From the NCBI GenBank assembly GCA_017612555.1, contig JAGAFR010000071.1:1-56506 (forward strand): 56,506 bases of DNA, given 5' to 3'. Shown one piece after another: positions 43,417 through 52,475 of this stretch. This stretch comes from Lachnospiraceae bacterium (GTDB taxonomy: Bacteria; Bacillota; Clostridia; Lachnospirales; Lachnospiraceae). Numbering within the stretch: the stretch's first letter is position 1; the number at the start of each line of letters is the position of its first letter. Position numbers and translations under genes: made by a program. Below the pieces are notes generated by a model. That model saw only the letters and a list, made by a program, of their open reading frames with translations. It ran no database searches and was not told the origin of the DNA.

Positions 43417-44772
43417 ATGTACCGCGAACAGGATTTACGTTTCTTACAGGATATTTATGACAGGCAGTCAAACGATATAGCACTTCTCTATGGCCGGCGT
43501 TCATGCGGGCTTTCCGACATCATAACTGATTTTGTACGTGGTAAGCACTGCCTGTATTACAGAGCCGGTTCGGTTCGGGACACTACTCAGAAAGAACTGT
43601 TTGCAGGCGAGATCTACGATCAGACCAGATCACTTATTTTTCCCGGTGAAGATTATGAGAAGATGATGACCACCTATATCAATGAATTGGGTGATGAAAA
43701 GGTTGTTATCATATTTGATGATTTTCAGTACCTTGTAAGAGATAATCACACGCTTATCAATCTGTTATCCAATATACTGTATAAAGGATGCAGACCCGGT
43801 TCAGCATTGTTCCTTCTGGCTTCGGATGATATACGGTGGGTAGAAAATGACATGATCCGCCTTGTGGGTCGAAGATCTTCGGAAATATCGGGCGTTATCA
43901 AGGTTAATGAAATAGCCCCGGCAGAGTTTATGCGGCTTTTCCCCAAAATACCGGCAGCCGAAGCAATCTCGGTATATTCATTTCTCGGAGGAAAGGGTGC
44001 GCTCTATAATGATCTGACGGGAAAGACGACCGTTAAAGATGTGGTAACAGATTACCTTCGAAGATGGTCGGATATATACTTTGACTCTAACAGCTTTTTA
44101 CCGAAGGATATAAGGGAGCCTTCCGTATATAATTCAATACTTGTCTATCTGGCATCCGGCGTTAACAAACTCAATGATATTCATAAAAAGATGGGGATAG
44201 ACCGGGCCAAGCTGTCTGTATATCTCAAGACACTCTGCCAGTATCAGATAGTGGAAAAGGCGGCAACATCGATCTATGTGATAAATGACAGAACGATACT
44301 GTTCTATTACAGATTCGTGTTCTGCCATATTTCATCATTGTCATTGCTCGGACCGGAGAGATTCTACAAAAAATACATCGAAAAGAACATATCGGTATTT
44401 GCCGAGGAAGTGTATCCCCTGTTTTGTATGGACCATGTTCGTATGCTCGCCGAAAAAGATATGCTCAGTTTCAAGATGGCAGGTGTGGAGAAGTATTATG
44501 ACAAAGAAGGGGCTATCGATTTTATCATAACAGCGGCAGGCGGAAACATCATAGCGTGTACGTGCAGGCTCTCACAACCGGCCATGAATCACAATACATA
44601 CGATATCGTTAAGGCTTCGATCAGAAAGAACAGGCTCGAGTGCGAGAATATCTGGCTGTTTTCGGAACCGGGCTTTGACCAGAAGCTGACAAGCATGTCT
44701 AAAACCACGGAAGGACTGTATCTGATCGATACAAACGCTTTTAAAGGCTTCGTTGACACAAGCGGTTTATGA
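43417..44772 (+). CDS. DUF234-type ATPase-like protein lacking the Walker A lysine
   Basis: The architecture follows ATPase_2 plus DUF234 proteins: an N-terminal P-loop-like domain (residues ~1-220), a winged-helix-like middle part (LNDIHKKMGIDRAKLSVYLKTL), and a C-terminal nuclease-like domain (IDFIITAAGGNIIACTCRL). In the Walker A position, LLYGRRSCGLSDII replaces the family's GRR..GKT/S, so the lysine and threonine are gone. The Walker B region VVIIFDDFQYL persists. It is probably a non-hydrolysing paralogue with a binding or regulatory role. The ATG lies 14 nt after the EAL gene, which suggests they work together. Assignment to DUF234 is from pattern, not search. Confidence 0.68.
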   Translation: MYREQDLRFLQDIYDRQSNDIALLYGRRSCGLSDIITDFVRGKHCLYYRAGSVRDTTQKELFAGEIYDQTRSLIFPGEDYEKMMTTYINELGDEKVVIIFDDFQYLVRDNHTLINLLSNILYKGCRPGSALFLLASDDIRWVENDMIRLVGRRSSEISGVIKVNEIAPAEFMRLFPKIPAAEAISVYSFLGGKGALYNDLTGKTTVKDVVTDYLRRWSDIYFDSNSFLPKDIREPSVYNSILVYLASGVNKLNDIHKKMGIDRAKLSVYLKTLCQYQIVEKAATSIYVINDRTILFYYRFVFCHISSLSLLGPERFYKKYIEKNISVFAEEVYPLFCMDHVRMLAEKDMLSFKMAGVEKYYDKEGAIDFIITAAGGNIIACTCRLSQPAMNHNTYDIVKASIRKNRLECENIWLFSEPGFDQKLTSMSKTTEGLYLIDTNAFKGFVDTSGL

Positions 44773-44820
44773 TGATAAATTATTAAAGTATTTTTAATGC
44801 CTTTATGGGAGGATGAGATT

Positions 44821-45552
44821 ATGAAGAAATCAGTGATCGTGTTACTTGCAGTTACAATGATGATCTGTTTATCGGCATGCGGCGGCGCTTCATCACAGAA
44901 GCTCGTAATGGCTACAAACGCTGCATTCCCTCCGTATGAATCGGTTGACGGAAGTGAGATCATCGGTATAGATCCCGAGATCGCAAAGCTTATAGCTGAT
45001 GATCTCGGCCGTGAACTTGTTATTGAAGATATGGCGTTTGACTCCATAATCGCCGCTGTTCAGAGCGGAAAGGCTGACATTGCGATGGCCGGCCTTACTG
45101 TAACGGAAGACAGAAAGCAGAACATCAATTTCTCGGATCCGTATACCGAAGCAGCACAGGTTATTGTGGTCAAGAAGGACTCAACAGTTACATGCCCGGA
45201 TGACCTTGAAGGAAAGACGATCGGTGTACAGATCGGAACAACAGGCGATATCTATGCAGGCGATATTGCTGATGCGGTCATCGAACGTTATTCCAAGTAT
45301 TTTGAAGCAATCAACGCTCTTAATCAGGACAAGATCGATGCAGTCATTGTCGACAGGGAACCTGCCAAGGTATTTGTTAACGACAGCGATGAACTTAAAA
45401 TGATCGACGAAGAATTCACTCTTGAAGAGTATGCGATCGGTGTTGCCAAAGAGAATACCGAGCTTCTGGATCAGATCAATGCATCACTTAAGAAGCTCCA
45501 AGATTCCGGCAAGATCGATGAGATCATCAATAAATATATCAAAGCCGAATAA
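44821..45552 (+). CDS. Amino-acid ABC transporter substrate-binding lipoprotein
   Basis: Extracytoplasmic polar amino-acid receptor of SBP_bac_3 type. The start is set at 44821 (MKKSVIVLLAVTMM) because GGGAGG lies 8 nt upstream; an in-frame ATG at 44797 has no ribosome binding site and spoils the signal peptide. The lipobox LSAC ends the signal, so Cys near residue 20 would carry the lipid. Family motifs are visible: ATNAAFPPYESVDG, GIDPEIAKLIAD, DSIIAAVQSGKADIAMAGLTVTEDR, NFSDPY and GVQIGTTGD. Permease and ATPase genes follow directly. The specificity cannot be read from sequence. Confidence 0.94.
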   Translation: MKKSVIVLLAVTMMICLSACGGASSQKLVMATNAAFPPYESVDGSEIIGIDPEIAKLIADDLGRELVIEDMAFDSIIAAVQSGKADIAMAGLTVTEDRKQNINFSDPYTEAAQVIVVKKDSTVTCPDDLEGKTIGVQIGTTGDIYAGDIADAVIERYSKYFEAINALNQDKIDAVIVDREPAKVFVNDSDELKMIDEEFTLEEYAIGVAKENTELLDQINASLKKLQDSGKIDEIINKYIKAE

Positions 45553-45554
45553 TA

Positions 45555-46241
45555 ATGAGTCTTAAAGAGAACCTGTATCTCAATTTTATAAAAGATGACA
45601 GGTATATGTACCTGTTATCGGGACTTCGCAATACATTACTCATCACGATCGTTGCGGTCGTGGTGGGTATTTTGCTGGGGTTTTTTCTTGCATATATCAG
45701 GACTACGCATGATCGGACCGGGAAGTGGAAGATAGCCAATATCATTGCGCAGCTTTATATCACGGTCATTCGCGGAACACCCATGGTGCTGCAGCTCCTG
45801 ATAGTATATTTTGTTATATTTGCTTCCGTTAACGTCCCCAAGATCATCGTGGCATTTATCGCATTCGGGCTTAATTCCGGAGCATATGTTGCCGAGATCA
45901 TAAGGGCCGGCATCATGTCCATCGATAAAGGCCAGTTCGAAGCAGGATTTTCTCTCGGCTTTTCATATACCCAGACGATGCTTTACTTCATATTGCCGCA
46001 GGCTATCAAAAATGTACTGCCTGCTCTCGGTAACGAGATGATAGTGCTCCTTAAGGAGACATCGGTTGCGGGCTATATCGCTATGGATGACCTTACGAGA
46101 GGTGCAGACATAATAAGGAGCCAGACATATTCGGCATTTATGCCGCTTCTTATGGCTGCGGCCATTTATCTTTTCTTCGTAATGATCTTCGACAGTCTGG
46201 TCAAGAAGCTTGAAAGGAGTCTTAAGAGCAGTGAACACTGA
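45555..46241 (+). CDS. Amino-acid ABC transporter permease (HisM/GlnP type)
   Basis: Inner-membrane permease with about five membrane helices in 228 residues. Motifs are [38 protein letters not shown], and the EAA loop [31 protein letters not shown], which contacts the ATPase. The start lies 2 nt after the binding-protein stop. It overlaps the ATPase start by about 11 nt. A single permease gene implies a homodimeric channel. Confidence 0.95.
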   Translation: MSLKENLYLNFIKDDRYMYLLSGLRNTLLITIVAVVVGILLGFFLAYIRTTHDRTGKWKIANIIAQLYITVIRGTPMVLQLLIVYFVIFASVNVPKIIVAFIAFGLNSGAYVAEIIRAGIMSIDKGQFEAGFSLGFSYTQTMLYFILPQAIKNVLPALGNEMIVLLKETSVAGYIAMDDLTRGADIIRSQTYSAFMPLLMAAAIYLFFVMIFDSLVKKLERSLKSSEH

Positions 46242-46992
46242 AAACAAAAGGCCCCTTATTGAGGTCAAGCACCTTGGCAAGGTGTTTACACGCGGTAAAT
46301 ACGTAAAAGAAGAGGTTTTATCGGATATTAACGTCAATTTTTATGAAGGTGACGTTGCGTTTATAGTCGGACCCTCAGGTGCCGGAAAGAGTACTTTTCT
46401 TCGCTGCCTAAACCGCCTGGAGAGGGCAACAACAGGTGAGATCTATTTCGAAGGCGACAATATACTTGATGATAAGATCGATATCGACAAGCACAGGCAG
46501 AAGATGGGGATGGTGTTCCAACAGTTCAACCTGTTCCCTCATCTTAGCGTAATGGGAAATCTTACGATAGGCCCGATGAAGCTTCAGGGCATTTCCGAAG
46601 AAGAAGCAAGAGAGCGTGCGATCAATCTCCTTCGAAGGGTTAAGCTTGAAGATCGCGCCGATTCATATCCCAATCAGCTTTCGGGCGGCCAGAAGCAGAG
46701 AATAGCAATTGCAAGGTCGCTTTGCATGGAGCCCGATGTAATGCTCTTTGACGAGCCTACAAGTGCTCTTGATCCTGAGATGGTCGGTGAAGTGCTTGAA
46801 GTTATGCGCGAACTTGCCGAGGATAAGATGACAATGATCGTTGTCACTCATGAAATGGCGTTTGCAAGAGAGGTCGCAAACAGGATACTGTTCATGGCTG
46901 ACAAGCAGATACTTGAGGAAAACGATCCCGTGAATTTCTTTGAGAATCCGCAGAACGAACGTCTTAAGGCGTTCCTGGAGAAGATGATCTAG
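46231..46992 (+). CDS. Amino-acid ABC transporter ATP-binding protein (GlnQ/HisP type)
   Basis: Cytoplasmic ATPase that powers the uptake system. The GTG at 46231 is preferred as start: an AAGGAG lies about 12 nt upstream, inside the permease gene, and an upstream TTG at 46210 would add seven residues with no homology. Walker A is GPSGAGKST, the Q-loop [12 protein letters not shown], the signature LSGGQKQR, Walker [14 protein letters not shown], and the switch His lies in VVTHEMAF. The 253-residue length is typical. topB follows 19 nt later. Confidence 0.95.
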   Translation: MNTENKRPLIEVKHLGKVFTRGKYVKEEVLSDINVNFYEGDVAFIVGPSGAGKSTFLRCLNRLERATTGEIYFEGDNILDDKIDIDKHRQKMGMVFQQFNLFPHLSVMGNLTIGPMKLQGISEEEARERAINLLRRVKLEDRADSYPNQLSGGQKQRIAIARSLCMEPDVMLFDEPTSALDPEMVGEVLEVMRELAEDKMTMIVVTHEMAFAREVANRILFMADKQILEENDPVNFFENPQNERLKAFLEKMI

Positions 46993-47011
46993 GCAGATAG
47001 GAGGGGCCCGT

Positions 47012-49069
47012 TTGCCCAAAAGTGTATTCATCGCCGAAAAGCCCAGTGTGGCGAAGCAGTTTGCCGAGGCTTTGAGGCTGCAGACAAAATCATATGACGG
47101 ATATCTTGAATCCGAGAACTGTATCATCACCTGGTGTGTGGGACATCTTGTTACGATGAGCTACCCCGATGCATACGACAGTAAATACAAGAAGTGGAGC
47201 TTTGCTACACTTCCTTTTTTACCTTCCGAGTTCAAATATGAGGTGATCAAGGCATCTGAGAAGCAGTTTAGGACGGTGAGCCGCCTGCTTACAAGAGAAG
47301 ATGTTGAAACCATATATGTATGCACCGACTCGGGAAGGGAAGGAGAATACATATACAGACTTGTTGCCACACAGGCCCATGTTTCCGGAAAAGTACAGAA
47401 ACGTGTATGGATAGATTCCCAGACCGAAGAAGCCATCAGGACCGGTATCAAAGAGGCCAAGGACATTTCGGAATATGATAATATCGCCGACAGCGCCTAT
47501 CTTCGTGCCAAGGAAGACTATCTCATGGGTATCAATTTTTCCAGAGCGCTCACTCTTAAATACGGCGATTCCATCGCGGGATTTCTCGGTGAAAAATACA
47601 GCGTTGTCGCTGTCGGACGTGTAATGACATGTGTACTCGGGATGGTAGTCAGAAGAGAAAGAGAGATACGATCTTTTGAAAAAACGCCTTTCTACCGTAT
47701 ATTTGCAGACTGTGTCCTTATGGATGCAAATATAAAAGCAGACTGGAAAGCCGTTGAATCAAGCCGTTATTATATGTCCCCCAAGCTTTATAAGGATAAC
47801 GGATTCCTTGCAAAAAGCGATGCCGAGGAACTGGTCGGCACCATAAGTACTTCAGCATCAGGATCCGGAACAATAAAGAGTGTAGAGAAAAAGAAAGAGA
47901 CGAAGAATCCTCCCTTTCTTTATAACCTGACGGAACTTTCCGCGGACTGTTCCAAGTTTTTCAAGATCAGTCCCGCAGATACATTAAACGTGGCACAGGA
48001 ACTCTATGAGAAAAAGCTGACAACATATCCGCGTACGAATGCAAGGGTGCTGTCCACCGCCGTTGCAAAAGAGATACATAAGAACATTTCAGGGCTGACA
48101 AGGTATGACAAAGTATCCGACATAGCTAAGAATGTAATGGATAACAGGATGTATGAAGGCATAGCAAAGACCAGATACGTCAACGATAAGCTCATAGAGG
48201 ATCATTATGCCATAATCCCCACAGGGCAGGGCTTTGATGCGCTCAGGACCCTTTCCGATACTTCCGCAAAGATATATGAACTGATAGTCAGAAGATTCCT
48301 TGCGATCTTTTATCCCGCCGCGGTATTTCAGAATGTAAAGCTTGAGATAGATATTGGCGGTGAGAGCTTCTTTTCAAGGTTTAAGGTTCCGGAAAAAGAA
48401 GGCTTTCTTGCCATGAACAAGCCTTCATACTGGGTCGATAAGAAGAAAGAGGCCGAAAAAAACGATGATCAGGACGAAAAGGACGATAAGGAAGATGAAG
48501 AAGTAACCGTTGATCATGCTTTTTTCGATAAGATCAAGAATGTAAAAAAAGGAAGCAGCGTAGAAGTATCCGGATTTAACATCAAGGAAGGCGAGACAAG
48601 CCCGCCGAAGCGTTACACATCCGGTACGATGATGCTTGCAATGGAAAATGCGGGACAGCTCATCGAAGACGAAGAACTTCGCGCCCAGATAAAAGGAAGC
48701 GGTATAGGAACAAGTGCCACGAGAGCAGGGATACTTGAAAAGCTCGTTAAGATCAAATACCTTAGCATGAACAAGAAGACTCAGGTCATCACTCCGGCGC
48801 AGCTCGGTGAGATGGTATATGATGTTGTGGATCTGTCGATCAAAGCTCTTCTTGATCCGAAACTTACCGCAAGCTGGGAAAAGGGCCTTACAATGGTAGC
48901 CGAAGGTGAGATAAAGGCCGAAGAATACATGACAAAGCTCAACGATTATGTGGGGCGGCGTACCGAATACGTCCGAAAGCTGACCAATCAGTCCAGCCTT
49001 AAACAGATGTTTAACGAATCGGCAAAGTATTACACCACAAGTAAAAAGACGTCAAAAAAAAGCAAATAG
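47012..49069 (+). CDS. topB: DNA topoisomerase III
   Basis: Type IA topoisomerase that decatenates single-stranded links. The N-terminal TOPRIM domain reads SVFIAEKPSVAKQFAEAL, with DSGREGEYIYRLV supplying metal acids. The active-site Tyr lies in TTYPRTNARVLS near residue 338. GIGTSATRAGILEKLVK and GLTMVAEGEIKAEEYM match the C-terminal core. There is a charged insertion (EKNDDQDEKDDKEDEE) near residue 490 and a short Lys-rich end in place of zinc fingers. At 685 residues it fits chromosomal TopB; no conjugation genes are near, so a plasmid-type origin is unlikely. The start is TTG behind GGAGGGG. Confidence 0.93.
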   Translation: MPKSVFIAEKPSVAKQFAEALRLQTKSYDGYLESENCIITWCVGHLVTMSYPDAYDSKYKKWSFATLPFLPSEFKYEVIKASEKQFRTVSRLLTREDVETIYVCTDSGREGEYIYRLVATQAHVSGKVQKRVWIDSQTEEAIRTGIKEAKDISEYDNIADSAYLRAKEDYLMGINFSRALTLKYGDSIAGFLGEKYSVVAVGRVMTCVLGMVVRREREIRSFEKTPFYRIFADCVLMDANIKADWKAVESSRYYMSPKLYKDNGFLAKSDAEELVGTISTSASGSGTIKSVEKKKETKNPPFLYNLTELSADCSKFFKISPADTLNVAQELYEKKLTTYPRTNARVLSTAVAKEIHKNISGLTRYDKVSDIAKNVMDNRMYEGIAKTRYVNDKLIEDHYAIIPTGQGFDALRTLSDTSAKIYELIVRRFLAIFYPAAVFQNVKLEIDIGGESFFSRFKVPEKEGFLAMNKPSYWVDKKKEAEKNDDQDEKDDKEDEEVTVDHAFFDKIKNVKKGSSVEVSGFNIKEGETSPPKRYTSGTMMLAMENAGQLIEDEELRAQIKGSGIGTSATRAGILEKLVKIKYLSMNKKTQVITPAQLGEMVYDVVDLSIKALLDPKLTASWEKGLTMVAEGEIKAEEYMTKLNDYVGRRTEYVRKLTNQSSLKQMFNESAKYYTTSKKTSKKSK

Positions 49070-49076
49070 ATATGGA

Positions 49077-49100
49077 TTTTTTCACATGATTGTGAGAAAA
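49077..49100 (+). promoter_or_regulatory. Palindrome upstream of the NifU-like/GGGtGRT pair
   Basis: TTTTTTCACA and TGTGAGAAAA pair over 10 bp (one G-U) around TGAT. It lies 41 nt before the start codon, near promoter-like A/T-rich DNA with TATATT at 49117-49122. With no T-tract after it, an operator fits better than a topB terminator, but the latter is not excluded. Confidence 0.5.
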
Positions 49101-49140
49101 TATATAAGGTTTTCATTATATTCTGAAAGGAGTTTTTCGC

Positions 49141-49845
49141 ATGATCTATTCAAAAGAAGTTGAAGAAATGTGCACGGTTAAACAGGGCGTTCATCATGGC
49201 TGTGCTCCGATACCCGAAGAAGCTAAATGGGTAAAGGCAAAAGAAGTAAAGGATATTTCCGCATACACGCACGGCGTTGGCTGGTGTGCTCCTCAGCAGG
49301 GTGCCTGCAAGCTTTCACTCAATGTTAAGGACGGAATAATTCAGGAGGCTCTTGTTGAGACTCTCGGATGTTCGGGAATGACACATTCGGCAGCTATGGC
49401 TGCAGAGATCCTTCCCGGTCTTACTATCCTGGAAGCACTTAACACCGACCTTGTATGTGATGCGATAAATACAGCGATGAGAGAGCTGTTCCTCCAGATC
49501 GTATATGGCCGCAGCCAGTCTGCATTTTCAGAAGAAGGTCTTCCTATCGGAGCAGGTCTTGAGGATCTCGGTAAGGGACTTCGTACAATGACAGGAACAA
49601 CATACGGTACACTTAAGAAGGGACCCAGATATCTCGAACTCACAGAAGGTTATATAACGGCTGTAGCACTTGACGAAGAAGATCAGATCATCGGATATAA
49701 ATACGTTAACTTCGGCAGGATGATGGATTTCATCAAAGGCGGAGAGGATCCTAAGGTTGCTCTTGAAAAGGCTAGCGGACAGTATGGCCGTGTAGCTGAT
49801 GCAGTGAAACTTATCGATCCCAGAACTGACAAAGAAGTAAAGTAA
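49141..49845 (+). CDS. NifU-like iron-sulfur scaffold family protein (partner of the GGGtGRT protein)
   Basis: The middle of the protein resembles the NifU/IscU scaffold: VGWCAPQQGACKLSLNVKDG followed by EALVETLGCSGMTHSAAMAAEIL, which places Cys residues in two of the scaffold positions. The family pattern VCDAINTAMRELFLQIVYGRSQSAFSEEG follows. The 234-residue length exceeds a bare scaffold, with an extra N-terminal part and a C-terminal FGRMMDFIKGGEDPKVALEKA region. AAAGGAG lies 7-8 nt before the ATG. The GGGtGRT gene follows after 18 nt; the two are commonly adjacent in anaerobes. Their shared function is not established to my knowledge; cluster assembly or delivery is the inferred role. 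Confidence 0.8.
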   Translation: MIYSKEVEEMCTVKQGVHHGCAPIPEEAKWVKAKEVKDISAYTHGVGWCAPQQGACKLSLNVKDGIIQEALVETLGCSGMTHSAAMAAEILPGLTILEALNTDLVCDAINTAMRELFLQIVYGRSQSAFSEEGLPIGAGLEDLGKGLRTMTGTTYGTLKKGPRYLELTEGYITAVALDEEDQIIGYKYVNFGRMMDFIKGGEDPKVALEKASGQYGRVADAVKLIDPRTDKEVK

Positions 49846-49863
49846 GGTAAGGAGGAAAAGGAA

Positions 49864-50883
49864 ATGGCATTATTTGAATCATATGAGAGAAGAGAGCCCC
49901 AGATCCTTGCTAAGCTCAAAGAATACGGGATCTCATCCATAGAAGAATGTAAGGATATCTGTGAGAAGGCAGGTATCGATGTATATCATCTTATCGAAGG
50001 CATTCAGCCTATCTGTTTCGAGAACGCTAAGTGGGCATACACCGTTGGTGCTGCCATAGCGATCAAGAAGAACTGCCGCAAGGCTTCTGAAGCTGCAGCA
50101 GCTATCGGTGAAGGCCTTCAGGCTTTCTGTATACCCGGATCTGTTGCCGATACACGTAAGGTCGGTCTCGGACACGGTAACCTTGGCAAGATGCTTCTGG
50201 AAGAGGATACGGAGTGTTTTGCATTCCTTGCAGGACATGAGTCATTCGCAGCAGCTGAAGGTGCAATCGGTATCGCAGAGAAGGCTAACAGAGTTCGTAA
50301 GACACCCCTTCGTGTTATCCTGAACGGTCTTGGTAAGGACGCAGCACAGGTTATCTCACGTATCAACGGATTCACATTTGTTGAAACAGAGTACGATCCT
50401 TATACGAACACTGTTAAGGAAGTATCAAGAAAGTGCTACAGCAAAGACGCTAATTCACCTCGTGCAAAGGTTAACTGCTACGGCGCTAACGATGTATGTG
50501 AAGGTGTTGCGATCATGTGGAAGGAGAACGTTGATGTATCCATAACAGGTAACTCAACGAACCCCACTCGTTTCCAGCATCCCGTAGCAGGTACATACAA
50601 GAAGGAAAGAGTCGAAGCCGGCAAGAAGTACTTCTCTGTTGCATCGGGCGGCGGTACGGGACGTACGCTTCATCCCGATAACATGGCAGCAGGTCCCGCT
50701 TCATACGGTATGACAGATACACTCGGACGTATGCATTCGGATGCTCAGTTCGCAGGATCTTCATCAGTTCCCGCTCACGTAGAGATGATGGGTCTTATCG
50801 GAGCAGGTAATAACCCGATGGTAGGTATGACTGTTTCAACGGCTGTTTCGATTGAAGAGGCTGCAGCAGCAGGAAAATTCTAA
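49864..50883 (+). CDS. GGGtGRT-motif protein
   Basis: Named for its conserved glycine motif, seen here as SVASGGGTGRTLHPDNMAAGPASYG near residues 258-283; the biochemical role is, as far as I know, undetermined. Other conserved blocks are ALFESYERREPQILAKLKEYGI at the start, GLGHGNLGKMLLEEDTECFAFLAGHESFAAAEGAIG, KVNCYGANDVCEGVAIMWKENVDVSITGNSTNPTRF, and AHVEMMGLIGAGNNPMVGMTVS at the end. Several conserved Cys and His residues could bind a cluster or metal. The length of 339 residues, the AAGGAGG ribosome binding site and the tight spacing to the NifU-like gene support a two-gene unit. The codon use (frequent GCT, CGT, AAG) looks like a well-expressed gene. Confidence 0.9.
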   Translation: MALFESYERREPQILAKLKEYGISSIEECKDICEKAGIDVYHLIEGIQPICFENAKWAYTVGAAIAIKKNCRKASEAAAAIGEGLQAFCIPGSVADTRKVGLGHGNLGKMLLEEDTECFAFLAGHESFAAAEGAIGIAEKANRVRKTPLRVILNGLGKDAAQVISRINGFTFVETEYDPYTNTVKEVSRKCYSKDANSPRAKVNCYGANDVCEGVAIMWKENVDVSITGNSTNPTRFQHPVAGTYKKERVEAGKKYFSVASGGGTGRTLHPDNMAAGPASYGMTDTLGRMHSDAQFAGSSSVPAHVEMMGLIGAGNNPMVGMTVSTAVSIEEAAAAGKF

Positions 50884-50891
50884 TATAAACA

Positions 50892-52064
50892 ATGAAATCA
50901 ACACTAAAGAGAACTTGGGCGGAAATTGATCTTTCCGCCCTTGAATTTAATTACAGGAAGATAAGAGAACATATCGGAACGGGTGTAAAGTTCCTAGGTG
51001 TGGTAAAGGCTGATGCGTACGGCCACGGGGCTGTTATGGTCTCAAAGCGTCTGCAGGAACTCGGAGCTGACTATCTTGCGGTATCGAGTATTGATGAAGC
51101 GTTGGAACTTCGGTTTAACGGTATCACAATGCCGATACTGATACTGGGACATACTCCGAAGGAACAGGTAGACCGGCTTATATGCTTTAGTATCACGCAG
51201 GCAGTCACATGTGAAGCAAAAGCTCACGAGTACAGTGAGGAAGCGGTCAAGTGCGGCGGCACGCTTAAGATACATATCAAGGTCGATACAGGTATGTCCC
51301 GCCTAGGTTATATATGTGAAGGCGACTATTTTGAACACGGAGTGGACGGGATATGCGAAGCTATGTCGCTTCCCGGACTTGAGACCGAAGGGATTTTTAC
51401 ACATTTTGCGGTAGCCGATGAAAATGATGATGACAGCAAGGCATATACCGATCATCAGTTTAAGCTCTTTACCGATGTGATATCGACCGTGGAAAAGAAG
51501 AAGGGCTGTAAATTCAAGCTCAAACACTGTGCCAATACCGGTGCTACCGTTGATCTTCCTCAAACATATCTTGACATGGTACGTCCCGGACTATTGTTGT
51601 ACGGCTATGGAGAGTATGCGGCAAAGCTTGGACTTAAGCCCGTTATGACGATGAAAACAACCGTTTCAACGATCAAGATATATCCTGAAGGAACAAAGAT
51701 CAGTTACGGCGGATTATACACAACACCCCGGCAGACAAGGATGGGCGTTCTGCCGTACGGATATGCCGACGGCTTCATGCGCTGCCTTTCCAACAGATAT
51801 TCGGTATCAACATCGGATGGCCCTGCAGAGGTACGCGGACGGATCTGCATGGATATGTGCATGATAGATCTGACCGACAAACCGAGGGTTAAGGTCGGAG
51901 ATGAGATAGAGATATTCGGTCCGAACAATCCGATAGAGAAAATGGCTGATATGGCAGGCACGATACCGTATGAGATCGTTTGCATGGTCAGCAAGCGTGT
52001 TCACAGGCTTTACATCCGGAATGGTGAAATAGTCCACAGTGAACTTATAATCCTTGACAGATAA
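50892..52064 (+). CDS. alr: Alanine racemase
   Basis: PLP-dependent interconversion of L- and D-alanine for peptidoglycan. The PLP lysine is Lys39 in VVKADAYGHGAVMV, and the start MKSTLKRTWAEIDLSALEFNYRKI is typical. KVDTGMSRLGY, DMVRPGLLLYG and KISYGGLYTT (with the catalytic Tyr region), followed by the RICMDMCMIDLTD block, complete the active site. It has 390 residues. There is no clear Shine-Dalgarno before the ATG, which lies 8 nt after the GGGtGRT stop; coupling to that gene is likely. The promoter of the rplU operon overlaps its 3' end. Confidence 0.96.
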   Translation: MKSTLKRTWAEIDLSALEFNYRKIREHIGTGVKFLGVVKADAYGHGAVMVSKRLQELGADYLAVSSIDEALELRFNGITMPILILGHTPKEQVDRLICFSITQAVTCEAKAHEYSEEAVKCGGTLKIHIKVDTGMSRLGYICEGDYFEHGVDGICEAMSLPGLETEGIFTHFAVADENDDDSKAYTDHQFKLFTDVISTVEKKKGCKFKLKHCANTGATVDLPQTYLDMVRPGLLLYGYGEYAAKLGLKPVMTMKTTVSTIKIYPEGTKISYGGLYTTPRQTRMGVLPYGYADGFMRCLSNRYSVSTSDGPAEVRGRICMDMCMIDLTDKPRVKVGDEIEIFGPNNPIEKMADMAGTIPYEIVCMVSKRVHRLYIRNGEIVHSELIILDR

Positions 52065-52082
52065 CTGATTATTTGTTAATAT
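52054..52082 (+). promoter_or_regulatory. rplU operon promoter
   Basis: A perfect TTGACA (52054-52059) and TAATAT (52077-52082) are 17 bp apart, with TG at 52074-52075 as an extended -10. The -35 box lies within the last codons of alr. Confidence 0.88.
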
Positions 52083-52160
52083 ACCCGAGTATGCCGCATA
52101 GTGAGGTTATAAGCGACAGTGTCCACCGAAGCTAGCGAGTAATGAAATAGGAGGTGCAGT
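52083..52160 (+). promoter_or_regulatory. Putative L21 leader RNA
   Basis: A ~70-nt untranslated leader between the promoter and rplU, ending in AGGAGGTG. Firmicutes often carry the L21 leader here, which is thought to let L21 regulate its own operon. The position fits, and short complementary segments such as TATGCCGCATA are visible, but the consensus structure could not be checked. Confidence 0.5.
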
Positions 52161-52466
52161 ATGTACGCTATTATTGCAACAGGCGGAAAACAGTATAAGG
52201 TTTCCGAAGGCGATACCATTAAGGTAGAAAAGCTTGATGTAGAAGCCGGAGATGCTGTTACGTTTGATGACGTTCTTGCAATAGGTGGCGACAAGCTCTT
52301 GGTAGGTGATGACGTTAAGTCTGCATCCGTAAAGGGAACCTGCGTTGAAAACGGCAGGGGCAAGAAGATCATCGTTTATCGTTATAAGAGAAAGAGCGGT
52401 TACCACAAGAAGAACGGTCACAGACAAGCATACACTCAGGTAAAGATCGATAAGATCAATGCGTAA
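52161..52466 (+). CDS. rplU: 50S ribosomal protein L21
   Basis: Binds 23S rRNA domain VI. It begins MYAIIATGGKQYKV, the family signature, and continues with VSEGDTIKVEKL and KIIVYRYKRKSGYHKKNGHRQ, the conserved rRNA-binding block. It has 101 residues. AGGAGGTG lies 5-6 nt before the ATG. It heads the conserved rplU-prp-rpmA operon. Confidence 0.98.
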   Translation: MYAIIATGGKQYKVSEGDTIKVEKLDVEAGDAVTFDDVLAIGGDKLLVGDDVKSASVKGTCVENGRGKKIIVYRYKRKSGYHKKNGHRQAYTQVKIDKINA

Positions 52467-52475
52467 TATGCAGGT

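Noticed and set aside
47012-49069. topB as a mark of an integrated conjugative element
   Set aside because: There is no relaxase, VirB/D4, integrase or attachment repeat nearby, and TopB is also a normal chromosomal gene in Clostridia.
49077-49100. Rex operator or CRP-like site upstream of the NifU-like gene
   Set aside because: The half-sites are in the opposite order (TTCACA first, TGTGA second) to the TTGTGA-N8-TCACAA Rex consensus, and the 4-nt spacer does not fit the CRP consensus.
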